DNA of 64,000 bases, from assembly GCF_004361855.1 (NCBI RefSeq), contig NZ_SNWQ01000015.1, positions 186,001 to 250,000 of the forward strand, written 5' to 3'. A program made the translations under genes and the position numbers. Of this stretch, positions 26,182-35,023 are shown in pieces (within the stretch, counting starts at the first letter, position 1; each line of letters opens with the position of its first letter). The notes beneath the pieces were generated by a model. The model searched no databases and was not told the DNA's origin. It worked only from the letters and a program-made list of their open reading frames with translations. Source of the DNA: Kribbella caucasensis. Lineage in GTDB: Bacteria; Actinomycetota; Actinomycetes; Propionibacteriales; Kribbellaceae.

Positions 26182-27210
26182 TCATGAGTCGGCCAGGATC
26201 TGGCTGACATAGCGCGCGACGGCGCGGACCGCGCCCATCGTGCTCGGATAGTCCATGTGCGTCGGTCCGACGATGCCGAGGGTGGCCAGCGCCTCCGACC
26301 TGGAGCCGTAGGCCGTCGCGATCACCGAGGTAGTGGCGAGCTCCTCGTACGGGTTCTCGTGCCCGATCCGGACCGTCAGGGTCTGCGGATTGGTCGCCTC
26401 GCCGAGCAGCTTCAGCAGGATCACGTGCTCCTCCAGCGCCTCCAGCACGGGTTTCACGTTGCGCTCGAAGTCGTCGCCGTACCGGGTCAGGTTGGCCGCG
26501 CCACCGACTGCGATCCGCTGCTCGCCCTCGTCGGTGAAGGCCTCCAGCAGGGTGGTCACGATCGCCGCCACCAGCGGCCGGTCGGTCGGCGCGAAGGTCT
26601 CGGTGACGGTGGCCAGCGAGTCGGCCGCCTCGCTCAGCCGCTGACCGGCCAGCGCCGTGTTCAGCCGGGACCGCAGGTCCGACACCAGCCGCTCGTCGAC
26701 TTCGCCCGGCGACTCGACGATGCGCTGCTCGACCCGGCCAGCACTGGTGATCAGCACCAGCAGCAGCCGCTTCGGCGTCATCGTCACCACCTCGACGTGG
26801 CGCACGTGAGAGCGGGTCAGCGTCGGGTACTGCACGATCGCGACCTGCCGGGTGATCTGCGCCAGCAGCCGGACGGTACGCCGGACCACGTCATCCAGGT
26901 CCACCGCGCCGGTCAGGAACGATGCGATCGCCTTCTTCTCCGCCGGGGACAGCGTTTTCACCGTGCTCAGCTTGTCCACGAACAACCGGTAGCCGGCGTC
27001 GGTCGGGATCCGTCCGGCGCTGGTGTGCGGCTGGGTGATGTACCCCTCCTCCTCCAGCGCGGCCATGTCGTTGCGGACCGTCGCCGGGGAGACCCCGAGG
27101 TTGTGCCGATCCACCAGCGTCTTGGAGCCGACCGGCTCGTGAGTGGCCACGTAGTCCTCGACGATGGCCCGGAGCACGTCCAGTTTGCGCTCGTCCAGCA
27201 CGTGCACCAC
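26182..27210 (-). CDS. hrcA: Heat-inducible transcription repressor HrcA
   Basis: A 342-residue repressor with N-terminal winged helix (VLRAIVEDYVATHEPVGSK ... SPATVRNDMAALEEEG) and GYITQPHTSAGRIPTDAGYR. It binds CIRCE elements; the element at 27230-27254 lies 20 bases before its start, so it represses itself and dnaJ. Confidence 0.95.
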   Translation of the reverse strand: MVHVLDERKLDVLRAIVEDYVATHEPVGSKTLVDRHNLGVSPATVRNDMAALEEEGYITQPHTSAGRIPTDAGYRLFVDKLSTVKTLSPAEKKAIASFLTGAVDLDDVVRRTVRLLAQITRQVAIVQYPTLTRSHVRHVEVVTMTPKRLLLVLITSAGRVEQRIVESPGEVDERLVSDLRSRLNTALAGQRLSEAADSLATVTETFAPTDRPLVAAIVTTLLEAFTDEGEQRIAVGGAANLTRYGDDFERNVKPVLEALEEHVILLKLLGEATNPQTLTVRIGHENPYEELATTSVIATAYGSRSEALATLGIVGPTHMDYPSTMGAVRAVARYVSQILADS

Positions 27211-27229
27211 CCTCTCTCCACGTCGGCCT

Positions 27230-27254
27230 TGGCACTCCAGCTTTCCGAGTGCCA
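27230..27254 (-). promoter_or_regulatory. CIRCE operator
   Basis: TGGCACTC (27230-27237), nine bases, then GAGTGCCA (27247-27254). The arms are perfect inverted repeats and match the TTAGCACTC-N9-GAGTGCTAA consensus except at the outer AT positions. A TAGACT -10-like hexamer abuts its upstream edge. Confidence 0.9.
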
Positions 27255-27341
27255 GTCTACCGAGCCGTAGCGACCACTAACCCATGGCAGCGGCGTGGGA
27301 CAGGTCTCAGCGCTGAATACGGCCCCACCCCACCGCCCCGG

Positions 27342-28433
27342 TCAGGTGCTCTCGGGAGACGCTCCCAACGGTACGGCGGCCGGCCGCACGACCGTACTCG
27401 CCACGTCCACGGGCTGGTCCTGCGCGGCCGCTTCGAGCAGCGACTCGAGCACGTCGAGGACGTGGTAGGCGAGCGCCCCGTCGGCCCGGTGCGGCTCGCC
27501 CAAACGAATGGCGCGGGCCATATCGGCCACACCGACTCCACGCCCAGCGCCCGCATAACCGCCCGCCACCGGGACCTCCGCCCAGTCCCGGTTCGTCGCG
27601 GTGACGATCTCCACGGTCCCGTCGAACGCGTTGGGATCCGGCACGGACAAGGAGCCCTCGGTGCCGTAGATCTCGATCCGCGGCAGCCGCGCGGCCCACA
27701 CGTCGAACGACATCAGCACAGTGGTCAGCGCACCCGACTCGTGCTCCAGTACGCCGGTGACGTGGGTCGGGACGTCCACCCCGAACGTCTGCCCGGTCCG
27801 CGGACCGGTGTGCACCTTCCGCTGGTCGTGGGCCCGACCCGCTCGCCCCGTGACCCGTCGTACCGGTCCGAGGAGGGTGACGAGGCTGGTCACGTAGTAC
27901 GGACCCATGTCGAGGAGTGGACCGCCACCGGCCTGGTAGTAGAACTCCGGGGCCGGGTGCCAGAGCTCGTGCCCGGGCGTGACGAAGGACGCCGTCGCAG
28001 CAGTCGGTACGCCGATGTCGCCGCGATCCAGGAGAGCGCGAGCGGTCTGGGTGCCCGTGCCGAGCACGGTGTCCGGCGCACAGCCGATCCGGAGGTCGCT
28101 GGCGGCCGCGAGTTTCAGCAGCGGTTCGGCCTCGGCCCGGTCGACCGCGAGCGGCTTCTCGCCGTACACGTGCTTGCCCGCTTGCAGCGCAGCCCGGTGC
28201 ACCGGGGCGTGCGCGGCCGGGATGGTCAGGTTGAGCACGATATCGACGTCTGGATCGGTCATCAGGTCATCGGGCGAGAGGGCGCGGATGCCGGGGAACT
28301 TGTCCGCGATCGCCTGCGCCCGGCTGACGTCGAGGTCGGCGACCGCGACGACCTGGACGCCGGGGAGCTTGGCCAGGTGGTCGAGGTACGTGCCGCTGAT
28401 GACACCGGTGCCGACGATGCCGATATTGGTCAT
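27342..28433 (-). CDS. Gfo/Idh/MocA family oxidoreductase
   Basis: A 363-residue NAD(P)-dependent sugar-type dehydrogenase. The Rossmann motif GIVGTGVISGTYL is followed by VADLD and the conserved GEKPLAV motif; the C-terminal domain carries GGGPLLDMGPYY with the expected catalytic block. It overlaps the ThuA gene by four bases. Such pairs usually act on sugars, inositols or trehalose-derived keto-sugars; exact substrate not predictable. Confidence 0.87.
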   Translation of the reverse strand: MTNIGIVGTGVISGTYLDHLAKLPGVQVVAVADLDVSRAQAIADKFPGIRALSPDDLMTDPDVDIVLNLTIPAAHAPVHRAALQAGKHVYGEKPLAVDRAEAEPLLKLAAASDLRIGCAPDTVLGTGTQTARALLDRGDIGVPTAATASFVTPGHELWHPAPEFYYQAGGGPLLDMGPYYVTSLVTLLGPVRRVTGRAGRAHDQRKVHTGPRTGQTFGVDVPTHVTGVLEHESGALTTVLMSFDVWAARLPRIEIYGTEGSLSVPDPNAFDGTVEIVTATNRDWAEVPVAGGYAGAGRGVGVADMARAIRLGEPHRADGALAYHVLDVLESLLEAAAQDQPVDVASTVVRPAAVPLGASPEST

Positions 28434-29104
28434 TTGCTCGCCCACAGCAGCCCCCGCTCGATGATGGTCCGGACCTCGGGTACGTCGAGGTCGTCCAGCT
28501 TGTGCCCGACGGTGCAGACGAAGACGTTGCCCGCGCCCCAGGTCCGGGTCCAGACGGCGGGCATCACGGCGCCCTCGATCCACGGGTAGTCCGGGTGCGA
28601 GCGGAACGTGGTCGTCGCGAGCACGGTGTTGGTCGGGTCGTAGTGCACGTAGTACTGCTCGGTGTGTACGTCGAAGTGCGTGATGCCGTCGACGATCGGG
28701 TGCTCCGCGACCACGTCCACGCGGTAGTCGGTGAACCCGTGCGGGTGCGAGATGAACTGCCCGCCGACGATGAAGTTGTAGTCCGCGCTGTTCCGGAACG
28801 AGTCCGCGATACCGCCGTGCCAGCCGGCCAGACCCGTGCCCTTCCGGACCGCCGCGTCCAGGCCCTTCAGGTGCTCGGCCGGGATCTCGCTCATGGTGAC
28901 GCACTGCAGAACCAGATCGGTGCCGTCCAGGTCCAGGTAGCTCTCGGTCGTGTCCGAGACGGTGACCTCGAACTCGTTTTCCCGCAGGAAGGGGATGAAC
29001 AGGTCGGTCGCCTCGACCGGCGAGTGACCCTCCCAGCCGCCCCGGACCACCAGTGCCCGCCGTGTCGTCGTCACGCCGCCGCCCTTCGAAAGTTTCGGTG
29101 CCAT
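28430..29104 (-). CDS. ThuA-like domain protein
   Basis: A 224-residue ThuA/class I glutamine amidotransferase-like protein (RALVVRGGWEGHSPVEATDL, GLAGWHGGIADSF, FISHPHG). ThuA proteins of rhizobia act in trehalose use together with a Gfo-type dehydrogenase (ThuB), matching the overlapping partner here. The ATG at 29104 sits 6 bases after an AAATAT -10-like box (leaderless); a GTG at 29074 with a purine-rich stretch is the alternative. Confidence 0.82.
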   Translation of the reverse strand: MAPKLSKGGGVTTTRRALVVRGGWEGHSPVEATDLFIPFLRENEFEVTVSDTTESYLDLDGTDLVLQCVTMSEIPAEHLKGLDAAVRKGTGLAGWHGGIADSFRNSADYNFIVGGQFISHPHGFTDYRVDVVAEHPIVDGITHFDVHTEQYYVHYDPTNTVLATTTFRSHPDYPWIEGAVMPAVWTRTWGAGNVFVCTVGHKLDDLDVPEVRTIIERGLLWASK

Positions 29105-29257
29105 GATCGGATATTTGCGATCGCCTGCCCGACACTAAGCGCCGCCAGGTCGGCCTTCAAGTCGGATTCCGCCGACTGGATAGGGCTTGCCGGGCGTTAG
29201 GGTCGACGGCATGGGATGGGTGCTGAGCAAGTAGTGGGGCGGGTTAGGGTCGGGGGC

Positions 29258-30025
29258 ATGAGTTCCTGGGCCGAGTTGGGTGATCGCTGCTGGGTCCGCC
29301 GGTACGCCGAGTGGGACGTCAACGTCGGGCTCGTGGTCGGTCGCGACGGCGCGTTGGTGGTCGACACTCGGGCGACGATCGCGGAGGCCGAGGAACTGCG
29401 CGAGCACATCCGTGAGCTGACCGACGTACCGGTGCGCTGGGTGGTCAACACACACGCCCACTTCGATCACGTGGCCGGCAACAGCGTCTTCACGGAAGCC
29501 GAGTCCTACGCCCACGAGAACATCGCCGAACTGGTTGCCGTCGACAACACCTTCGCGGTTGCCAAGGTGATCGACCTGGGCGACCGGCGGGTCGAGCTCC
29601 TGCACCTCGGCAACGGGCACACCGACGGCGATCTGGTGGCCGTCGTACCGGATGTGGACGTGTTCTTCGTCGGCGATCTCGTCGAGGAGTCGGCCGCACC
29701 GTCGTACGGCGAGGACTCGTACCCGCTGGAGTGGCCGGACACGATCGACCGGGTGATCGGGCTGCTGTCCGCGACGGCGAAGGTGGTCCCGGGTCACGGT
29801 GCCGTGGTGGATGCCGAGTTCGTCCGTGACCAGGCAGGCGATCTCGGCACGGTCGCGAACACGATCTCCGGGCTGCACCACGGCGGCACGTCGCTCGAGG
29901 CCGCACTCGCTCACACCGACGACTGGCCGTGGCCGATCGAGCACCTCGAACAAGCGGTACGCCGCGGCTACGCCGTACTGGGTGTGCCCCGAAGGCCCAC
30001 GTTGCCGTTGCTCGGGCCTGGCTGA
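29258..30025 (+). CDS. Metallo-beta-lactamase-fold hydrolase
   Basis: A 255-residue MBL protein with metal motif NTHAHFDHVAG, HLGNGHTDGDL, FVGDLVEE and a final PGHG. It groups with quinoprotein-relay/SoxH-like or lactonase-like members, but no substrate can be named. A TTAGGGT -10-like box ends 7 bases before the ATG, so the start is probably leaderless. An ATG at 29216 would put the start upstream of that box. Confidence 0.82.
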   Translation: MSSWAELGDRCWVRRYAEWDVNVGLVVGRDGALVVDTRATIAEAEELREHIRELTDVPVRWVVNTHAHFDHVAGNSVFTEAESYAHENIAELVAVDNTFAVAKVIDLGDRRVELLHLGNGHTDGDLVAVVPDVDVFFVGDLVEESAAPSYGEDSYPLEWPDTIDRVIGLLSATAKVVPGHGAVVDAEFVRDQAGDLGTVANTISGLHHGGTSLEAALAHTDDWPWPIEHLEQAVRRGYAVLGVPRRPTLPLLGPG

Positions 30026-30128
30026 CCTGCCCGTACGGACACCGGTGGTAGTTATCCGTTGACAGGGTGCTCCCACATCCCGCACGTTGTTGCGAAGCAA
30101 ACGCCCGCGACGGGATGAGGTGGGACCG

Positions 30129-31646
30129 ATGGCCGTGACGGAACAGACCAGTCATCCCGACGGACGAGTCGAGCTGACCGATCCCGAGGTGATCGCGAGC
30201 AGCCGGTACGGCAACGCGGAACTCGCTCCGACCCGGATCCCCGAACGCAAGTGGACGACGTACAACTACGCCGCACTGTGGATGGGGATGGCGCACAACA
30301 TCCCCAGCTATCTGCTCGCGGCCGGGCTGGTCGCGCTCGGGATGAACTGGTTGCAGGCGTTCATCACCATCACGCTGGGGAACCTGATCGTGCTGGTCCC
30401 GCTGCTGCTGAACAGCCACGCCGGGACGAAGTACGGGATCCCGTTTCCGGTCTTCGCGCGTGCCTTCTACGGCGTACGCGGGGCGAACTTCCCTGCGCTG
30501 CTGCGGGCCTTCATCGCGTGCGGGTGGTTCGGGATCCAGACCTGGATCGGCGGGCAGGCGATCTACACGATCGTCGGTGAGCTGGCCGGCTCCAGCTGGA
30601 CCGGCGCGTCGTCGGTCGGCGGTCATCCGTGGACGATGTGGGTCAGCTTCGCGTTCTTCTGGGTGCTGCAGATGTGGCTGATCTGGCGCGGGATCGAGGG
30701 TCTGCGGCGGTTCGAGAACTGGGCCGCGCCGCTGGTCACGGCCGCGTTCCTGGCGCTGATGATCGCGATCCTGGTCAAGGCCGGCGGTCTCGGCCCGATC
30801 CTGGACCAGCCGTCGACACTCGGCTGGGACGCCGACTTCTGGAAGATCTTCGCGCCGTCGCTGATGGGCATGATCGCGTTCTGGGCCACGCTGTCGCTGA
30901 ACATGCCGGACTTCACCCGGTTCGGGAAGGGCCAGCGGGAGCAGGTGCTCGGCCAGATCATCGGGCTGCCGACCACGATGTCGTTCATCGCGCTGGCCTC
31001 GATCATCACCACGTCGGGCACCGTGCTGGTCTACGGCTCCGCGATCTGGGACCCGGTCGAACTCACCCGCCGCTTCGAGAACCCGGTCGTGGTGACGATC
31101 GGCCTGATCATGGCGATCCTGGCCACCATGTCGTGCAACGTCGCCGCGAACGTGGTCAGCCCGTCGTACGACTTCGCCAACGCCCTGCCCCGCTGGCTGA
31201 ACTTCCGCACCGCCGGCCTGCTCACCGGCGTGATCGGCATCCTGATCCAGCCCTGGCGGCTGATCTCCGATCCGTCGATCTACATCTTCGTCTGGCTGTC
31301 CTTCTACGGCGGGCTGCTCGCATCCGTCGCGGGCGTCTTGATCGCCGGCTACTGGTTCATCGACCGCACCAACCTGGCCTTGGCCGACCTGTACCTCCGG
31401 GGTGGCCGCTACTGGTACTCCGATGGCTGGAACTGGCGAGCCGTCGTCGCCACCCTCTTCGGCTCCTTGCTCGCGGTCGGCGGGGCCTACTCGAATCCCG
31501 GCGCCGGCCCGTTCCCGGAAGGCGGCCTGATCCCCATCCTCCAACCCCTGTACGACTACTCCTGGGTCGTAGGTCTCATCGCCGGCTTCATCACGTACCT
31601 GGCCCTGACCCGCTTCGTTCCAGCCAGAAGGCCCGTTACTTCTTGA
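30129..31646 (+). CDS. NCS1 family nucleobase/hydantoin permease
   Basis: A 505-residue transporter with about 12 membrane segments. The N-terminal signature NYAALWMGMAHNIPSYLLAAGL and the GMIAFWATLSLNMPDFTRF block are diagnostic of NCS1 (cytosine, allantoin, uracil or hydantoin symporters). ATG at 30129 with GAGGTGGG upstream is chosen. A TTGACA -35-like box is at 30059-30064. No catabolic genes adjoin it, so the substrate is open. Confidence 0.88.
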   Translation: MAVTEQTSHPDGRVELTDPEVIASSRYGNAELAPTRIPERKWTTYNYAALWMGMAHNIPSYLLAAGLVALGMNWLQAFITITLGNLIVLVPLLLNSHAGTKYGIPFPVFARAFYGVRGANFPALLRAFIACGWFGIQTWIGGQAIYTIVGELAGSSWTGASSVGGHPWTMWVSFAFFWVLQMWLIWRGIEGLRRFENWAAPLVTAAFLALMIAILVKAGGLGPILDQPSTLGWDADFWKIFAPSLMGMIAFWATLSLNMPDFTRFGKGQREQVLGQIIGLPTTMSFIALASIITTSGTVLVYGSAIWDPVELTRRFENPVVVTIGLIMAILATMSCNVAANVVSPSYDFANALPRWLNFRTAGLLTGVIGILIQPWRLISDPSIYIFVWLSFYGGLLASVAGVLIAGYWFIDRTNLALADLYLRGGRYWYSDGWNWRAVVATLFGSLLAVGGAYSNPGAGPFPEGGLIPILQPLYDYSWVVGLIAGFITYLALTRFVPARRPVTS

Positions 31647-32963
31647 CCGCCGCGACGAGGGCTGCTTCCGAGATCTTCAGGTGCTTGCGGAGGACCTGCT
31701 CGCGGACAACCGGGCCGTCGTCACCGCGGGCGAGGTCGACATACAGCGCGTTCAATTTCGCCAGGCCGTACTTCGTCACCAGGTGCTCGACGATGATCCA
31801 GCTGACGCCGTAGCTCTCTTCGTCGTACTCCCCGTGGAAGACGCCGTCGATCGGGAGCACGGTCAGCTTCGGGATCGCCTCGCTCATCAGCTCGTCCCGC
31901 CAGTCGGCGACGTCCTCGTCGTACCCGCTCTGCTCGGCGAGCCGTTGCTCGACGTACATGGCATATCCCTCGACCAGCCAGGTCGGAGCGCCGCCGCCCA
32001 ACGTTGACATCGCGGCATGCGTGAACTCGTGCGCGAGCAGGAGCCGATCGGCCTTGAGGCGCCCATCGGGATTGATCACCACCCGGCTGCCGACCGCCTT
32101 GAACTGGTCGGATCCTCCGCCGTCGGTGCCACGTTCGGCACGGCGACAGCACCGGCGGCATGTCCGCCAGTCCGCCACTCCGGATCCATCGAGCGCTTGT
32201 CGGCAAGGGCGATGACCAGAATGCCTGCCTGAGCACGCCGGGTAGCCGACCGCACCGCAGGCACAGCCGCCTGGGCCTCCCCCGCGAGCCGCTCAGCGTT
32301 GCCACCCTCGCCAGCCGGAACGACGACCAGTACGCCGGGCTTGCGCATCACCTCGATCGCTCCGAGATCCCAAGGCTCGCGGTAACCCCCGGAATCCAGC
32401 TCGGCCGCGATGTCGTCGTCATCCACCAGCAGCAGCCGACCGCCACGTTCAGCGAAGGTGTAACCGACGAAGGTGGCGCGCGGTGCCGTGTCGATACCGG
32501 CAACCTGCATCATCATCAGCACCCGGAACGCCCGAGCGCCAGCCCCGTGCTGCGGCCGCTCCTCCGGCGCCCAGGTGCTCTCCAGCCGGTAGCTCAACTG
32601 CCGCACACCGATCCTCCGCAGATTGCTGAACACCAGCTCGTGCCGCTTCCGCAGCTCCTGATTGCCCGGGTCTACAGCCTCCAAATACTGCGGCAGCCGC
32701 CCGGCCAAAACCGCCGACGCCCGCGCCTTGAGAATCGCTTCGACCTGCCCCGGCATCCGTTCCTCAGCAGCCGATTCAGACGCCGTCGGCGCCGGCGTAC
32801 CCGACGCACTCACCTCGCCCGCCCCAGTCCCCGGCCCCTGCCGCCCCACCACCGCCCACGTCACCGCACCCGCCACAACCGCAAGCACGACAACCCCCGC
32901 GACCCACAGCCCCCGCCGTCGGCCCAGCTTCCCAGGCTCCGCGCCTGGCGCCTCCACATCCAT
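31636..32963 (-). pseudogene. Frameshifted membrane-anchored metallopeptidase
   Basis: Two frames together make one protein. The upstream frame (32963 down to 32076) gives a cytoplasmic tail, one membrane segment (GLWVAGVVVLAVVAGAVTWAVV) and a long extracytoplasmic domain, then degenerates after VAVPNV. The next frame (from about 32130 to 31636) resumes with DQFKAVGSRVVINPDG and holds the zinc motif LAHEFTHAAM plus WLVEGYAMYVEQ (HExxH...E). A single-base indel near 32110-32135 explains both. It could be a true mutation or a sequencing error. It overlaps the convergent permease by 11 bases. Confidence 0.7.
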
Positions 32964-33097
32964 CCCTGCCTCTCCCCGGCCCGGCCCCGTGCGGCCTGGT
33001 CGGCAAAGACTACGCCAGCGCGTCCGACCCGCAGGCCCCGTGTTGGCCGTCGAAATATCGTTGCTGTGGCGCCGGGATGCAGGGCAGTGTGTCGGTC

Positions 33098-33952
33098 ATG
33101 AGTGAGCCGATCGTGCCGTCCGGCGCTGCGGTGGCGAGTCCCGAAGTGGTGATCTGGACGCCGGCAGAGATCGCGGAGACCGAGTACTGGGCTCAGCTCT
33201 ACGGTCGGTGGGACCCGATGGATCTCGCCGGTGTAGCGGCGTTCATGGATGGGTTCGAGCATCCATGGTGGGTGGTCGGAGGGTGGGCGATCGACGCCTT
33301 CACCGGGCAACCACGCGAGCATGACGATCTGGACGTGTCGATCTTCGCGTCCGACGTACCCGCCCTCCGCGCTCACGTTGGTGATCGGTGGCACCTGTGA
33401 AGCCTCGCCGGCGGTGACATGCGACCCCTCACTCATCAGCATCCGGACGCGTTCCACCCCGCAAGTCAGCTGTGGGTGCGGAAGAACAGCGGAGCCCCGT
33501 GGGTCATCGACCTGCCGCTCACCCCAGACCGCGATGGACTCTGGACCAACAAGTACCTCCCCGACCACGCAGGCCCGCCCGACCAGGTCACCTGGATCGC
33601 GGACGACGGAATCCGCTACCTCAACCCCGAAGTCGTGCTCCTCTTCAAGGCAAGGCTCCGTCGAACGAAAGACGCACGTGACCTGGCTAGCGCCTGGCCC
33701 CTACTCGCAACGGCCAAACAAACCTGGCTCCGCGAAACGATCCGTCACCTAGACAACACCCACCCCTGGCTCAACAACTTGCCTGACGCCCACCGGCTCA
33801 ACCAAGAAGCCCGAAGTCGCGCGCGATCGCGTCGTTGGTCTCAGGCGCGTCCCAATCCTCGCCCGCGACGATCCGCCCGGCCAGTGATCCCCGTCCTGCG
33901 GATCGACTCGCGCGCACCGGATCGCGTTCGCCCTTGTCGACGTTCGGGGTAG
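33098..33952 (+). pseudogene. Aminoglycoside-adenylyltransferase-like nucleotidyltransferase with internal stop
   Basis: One frame is open except for a TGA at 33398-33400. Before it, WWVVGGWAIDAFTG and REHDDLDVSIF give the nucleotidyltransferase GG...DxD motif; after it, the frame continues with GGDMRPLTHQHP, LPLTPDRDGLW and GIRYLNPEVVLLFKA, the usual second half of this family. Family members often have Trp at that point, so TGG to TGA would be one base. Translation could not restart to give an active enzyme. The C-terminal 40 residues are Arg/Pro rich and may not be part of the original gene. Confidence 0.75.
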
Positions 33953-33989
33953 GCCCGTCAGTTGTCTCGTCCACGGGTCCATCATCCAT
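33798..33989 (-). CDS. Possible small antitoxin-like protein
   Basis: A 63-residue frame opposite the tail of the decayed nucleotidyltransferase. Its end (GSLAGRIVAGEDWDAPETNDAI) resembles the toxin-binding C-terminus of small Phd/DUF2281-type antitoxins. No toxin gene adjoins it and no good ribosome site is seen, so it may be a remnant or a chance frame. Confidence 0.35.
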   Translation of the reverse strand: MDDGPVDETTDGPTPNVDKGERDPVRASRSAGRGSLAGRIVAGEDWDAPETNDAIARDFGLLG

Positions 33990-34198
33990 CTCAGACGTTG
34001 TTCCCGTTGGATCGAGTGCCTTCGGTGGATGTCCTCGTCACTAACGCGTTGTTGCGCCGATGGCACGCTGCAACCCGCCATCGGTCCAACGACCTGCCAG
34101 CCGCCGCGGCCCCGGCTTGCTCAGCCGCGGGAGCGAGGGCGGAGTACGGGGGTGTGTGGTTGAGGGGGAAGGGGGTCGCGAGCGTTTACGGTGGGGCG

Positions 34199-35023
34199 GT
34201 GGCTGATCGGTATGGGAATGATGTGCTGGCCGGGGATTGGCGGAAGCCCAAGAACGGGCGGACCGTGAACGTCGAGCTTGAGAAGGGGCTCGTGGTGGAG
34301 GAGCCGTCGTCCGGGTTCGTCGGGGCGGTCGTGCGGTGGGAACACGGGGTGGTGGATCTGGAGGACCGCCACGGGAAGATCCGGACGTATCCGATGGGTC
34401 CTGGGTTCTGGGTAGATGGGAAGCCGGTGAGTCTGGTCGCGCCGAAGAAGGCGGGACCGGCGAAGAAGACCCGTACGGCGTCCGGGTCGGTCGCCGTCGA
34501 CAACGTCCGGGCGAAGGTGGCCCGGGCCAGCCGGATCTACGTCGAGGGCCGCCACGACGCCGAACTGGTGGAGCGCGTCTGGGGTGACGACCTCCGGATC
34601 GAAGGCGTGGTGGTCGAGTACCTCGAAGGCATCGATGATCTGCCGGGCATCGTGAACCGTTTCCAGCCCGGCCCCGGCCGCCGTCTCGGCGTACTGGTGG
34701 ACCACCTGGTCGAAGGGTCCAAGGAGTCGAAGATCGCCGCTCAGGTGACCAACCGGCACGTGCTCGTGGTCGGCCACCCGTTCATCGATATCTGGGAGGC
34801 GGTCAAGCCGTCTTCCGTCGGGATCGCCGCCTGGCCGCGGATCCCGCACGGTGAGGAATGGAAGAAGGGTGTACTGCGAACCTTCGGCTGGCCCGCCACC
34901 GACCAGGCCGACGTGGCCGCGGCCTGGAAACACATCCTCTCCAAGGTCAAGAGCTACGCCGACCTGGAACCCGAACTGCTCGGCCGGGTCGAGGAACTCA
35001 TCGATTTCGTGACGCAGGACTGA
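34199..35023 (+). CDS. DUF3097 family protein
   Basis: A 274-residue actinobacterial conserved protein. It contains YGNDVLAGDW near the start, VARASRIYVEGRHDAELVERVWGDDLR (a TOPRIM-like Glu/Asp block) in the middle and a C-terminal helical part. The GTG at 34199 lies 6 bases after TACGGT (34187-34192), consistent with a leaderless start; longer upstream frames look non-coding. Probable nucleic-acid-related function, not demonstrated. It overlaps the convergent patatin gene by 26 bases. Confidence 0.8.
   Translation: MADRYGNDVLAGDWRKPKNGRTVNVELEKGLVVEEPSSGFVGAVVRWEHGVVDLEDRHGKIRTYPMGPGFWVDGKPVSLVAPKKAGPAKKTRTASGSVAVDNVRAKVARASRIYVEGRHDAELVERVWGDDLRIEGVVVEYLEGIDDLPGIVNRFQPGPGRRLGVLVDHLVEGSKESKIAAQVTNRHVLVVGHPFIDIWEAVKPSSVGIAAWPRIPHGEEWKKGVLRTFGWPATDQADVAAAWKHILSKVKSYADLEPELLGRVEELIDFVTQD

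Noticed and set aside
33398..33400. The in-frame TGA as a selenocysteine codon.
   Set aside because: Nucleotidyltransferases do not use selenocysteine, no insertion element is evident, and homologous sequences usually have Trp at this point.
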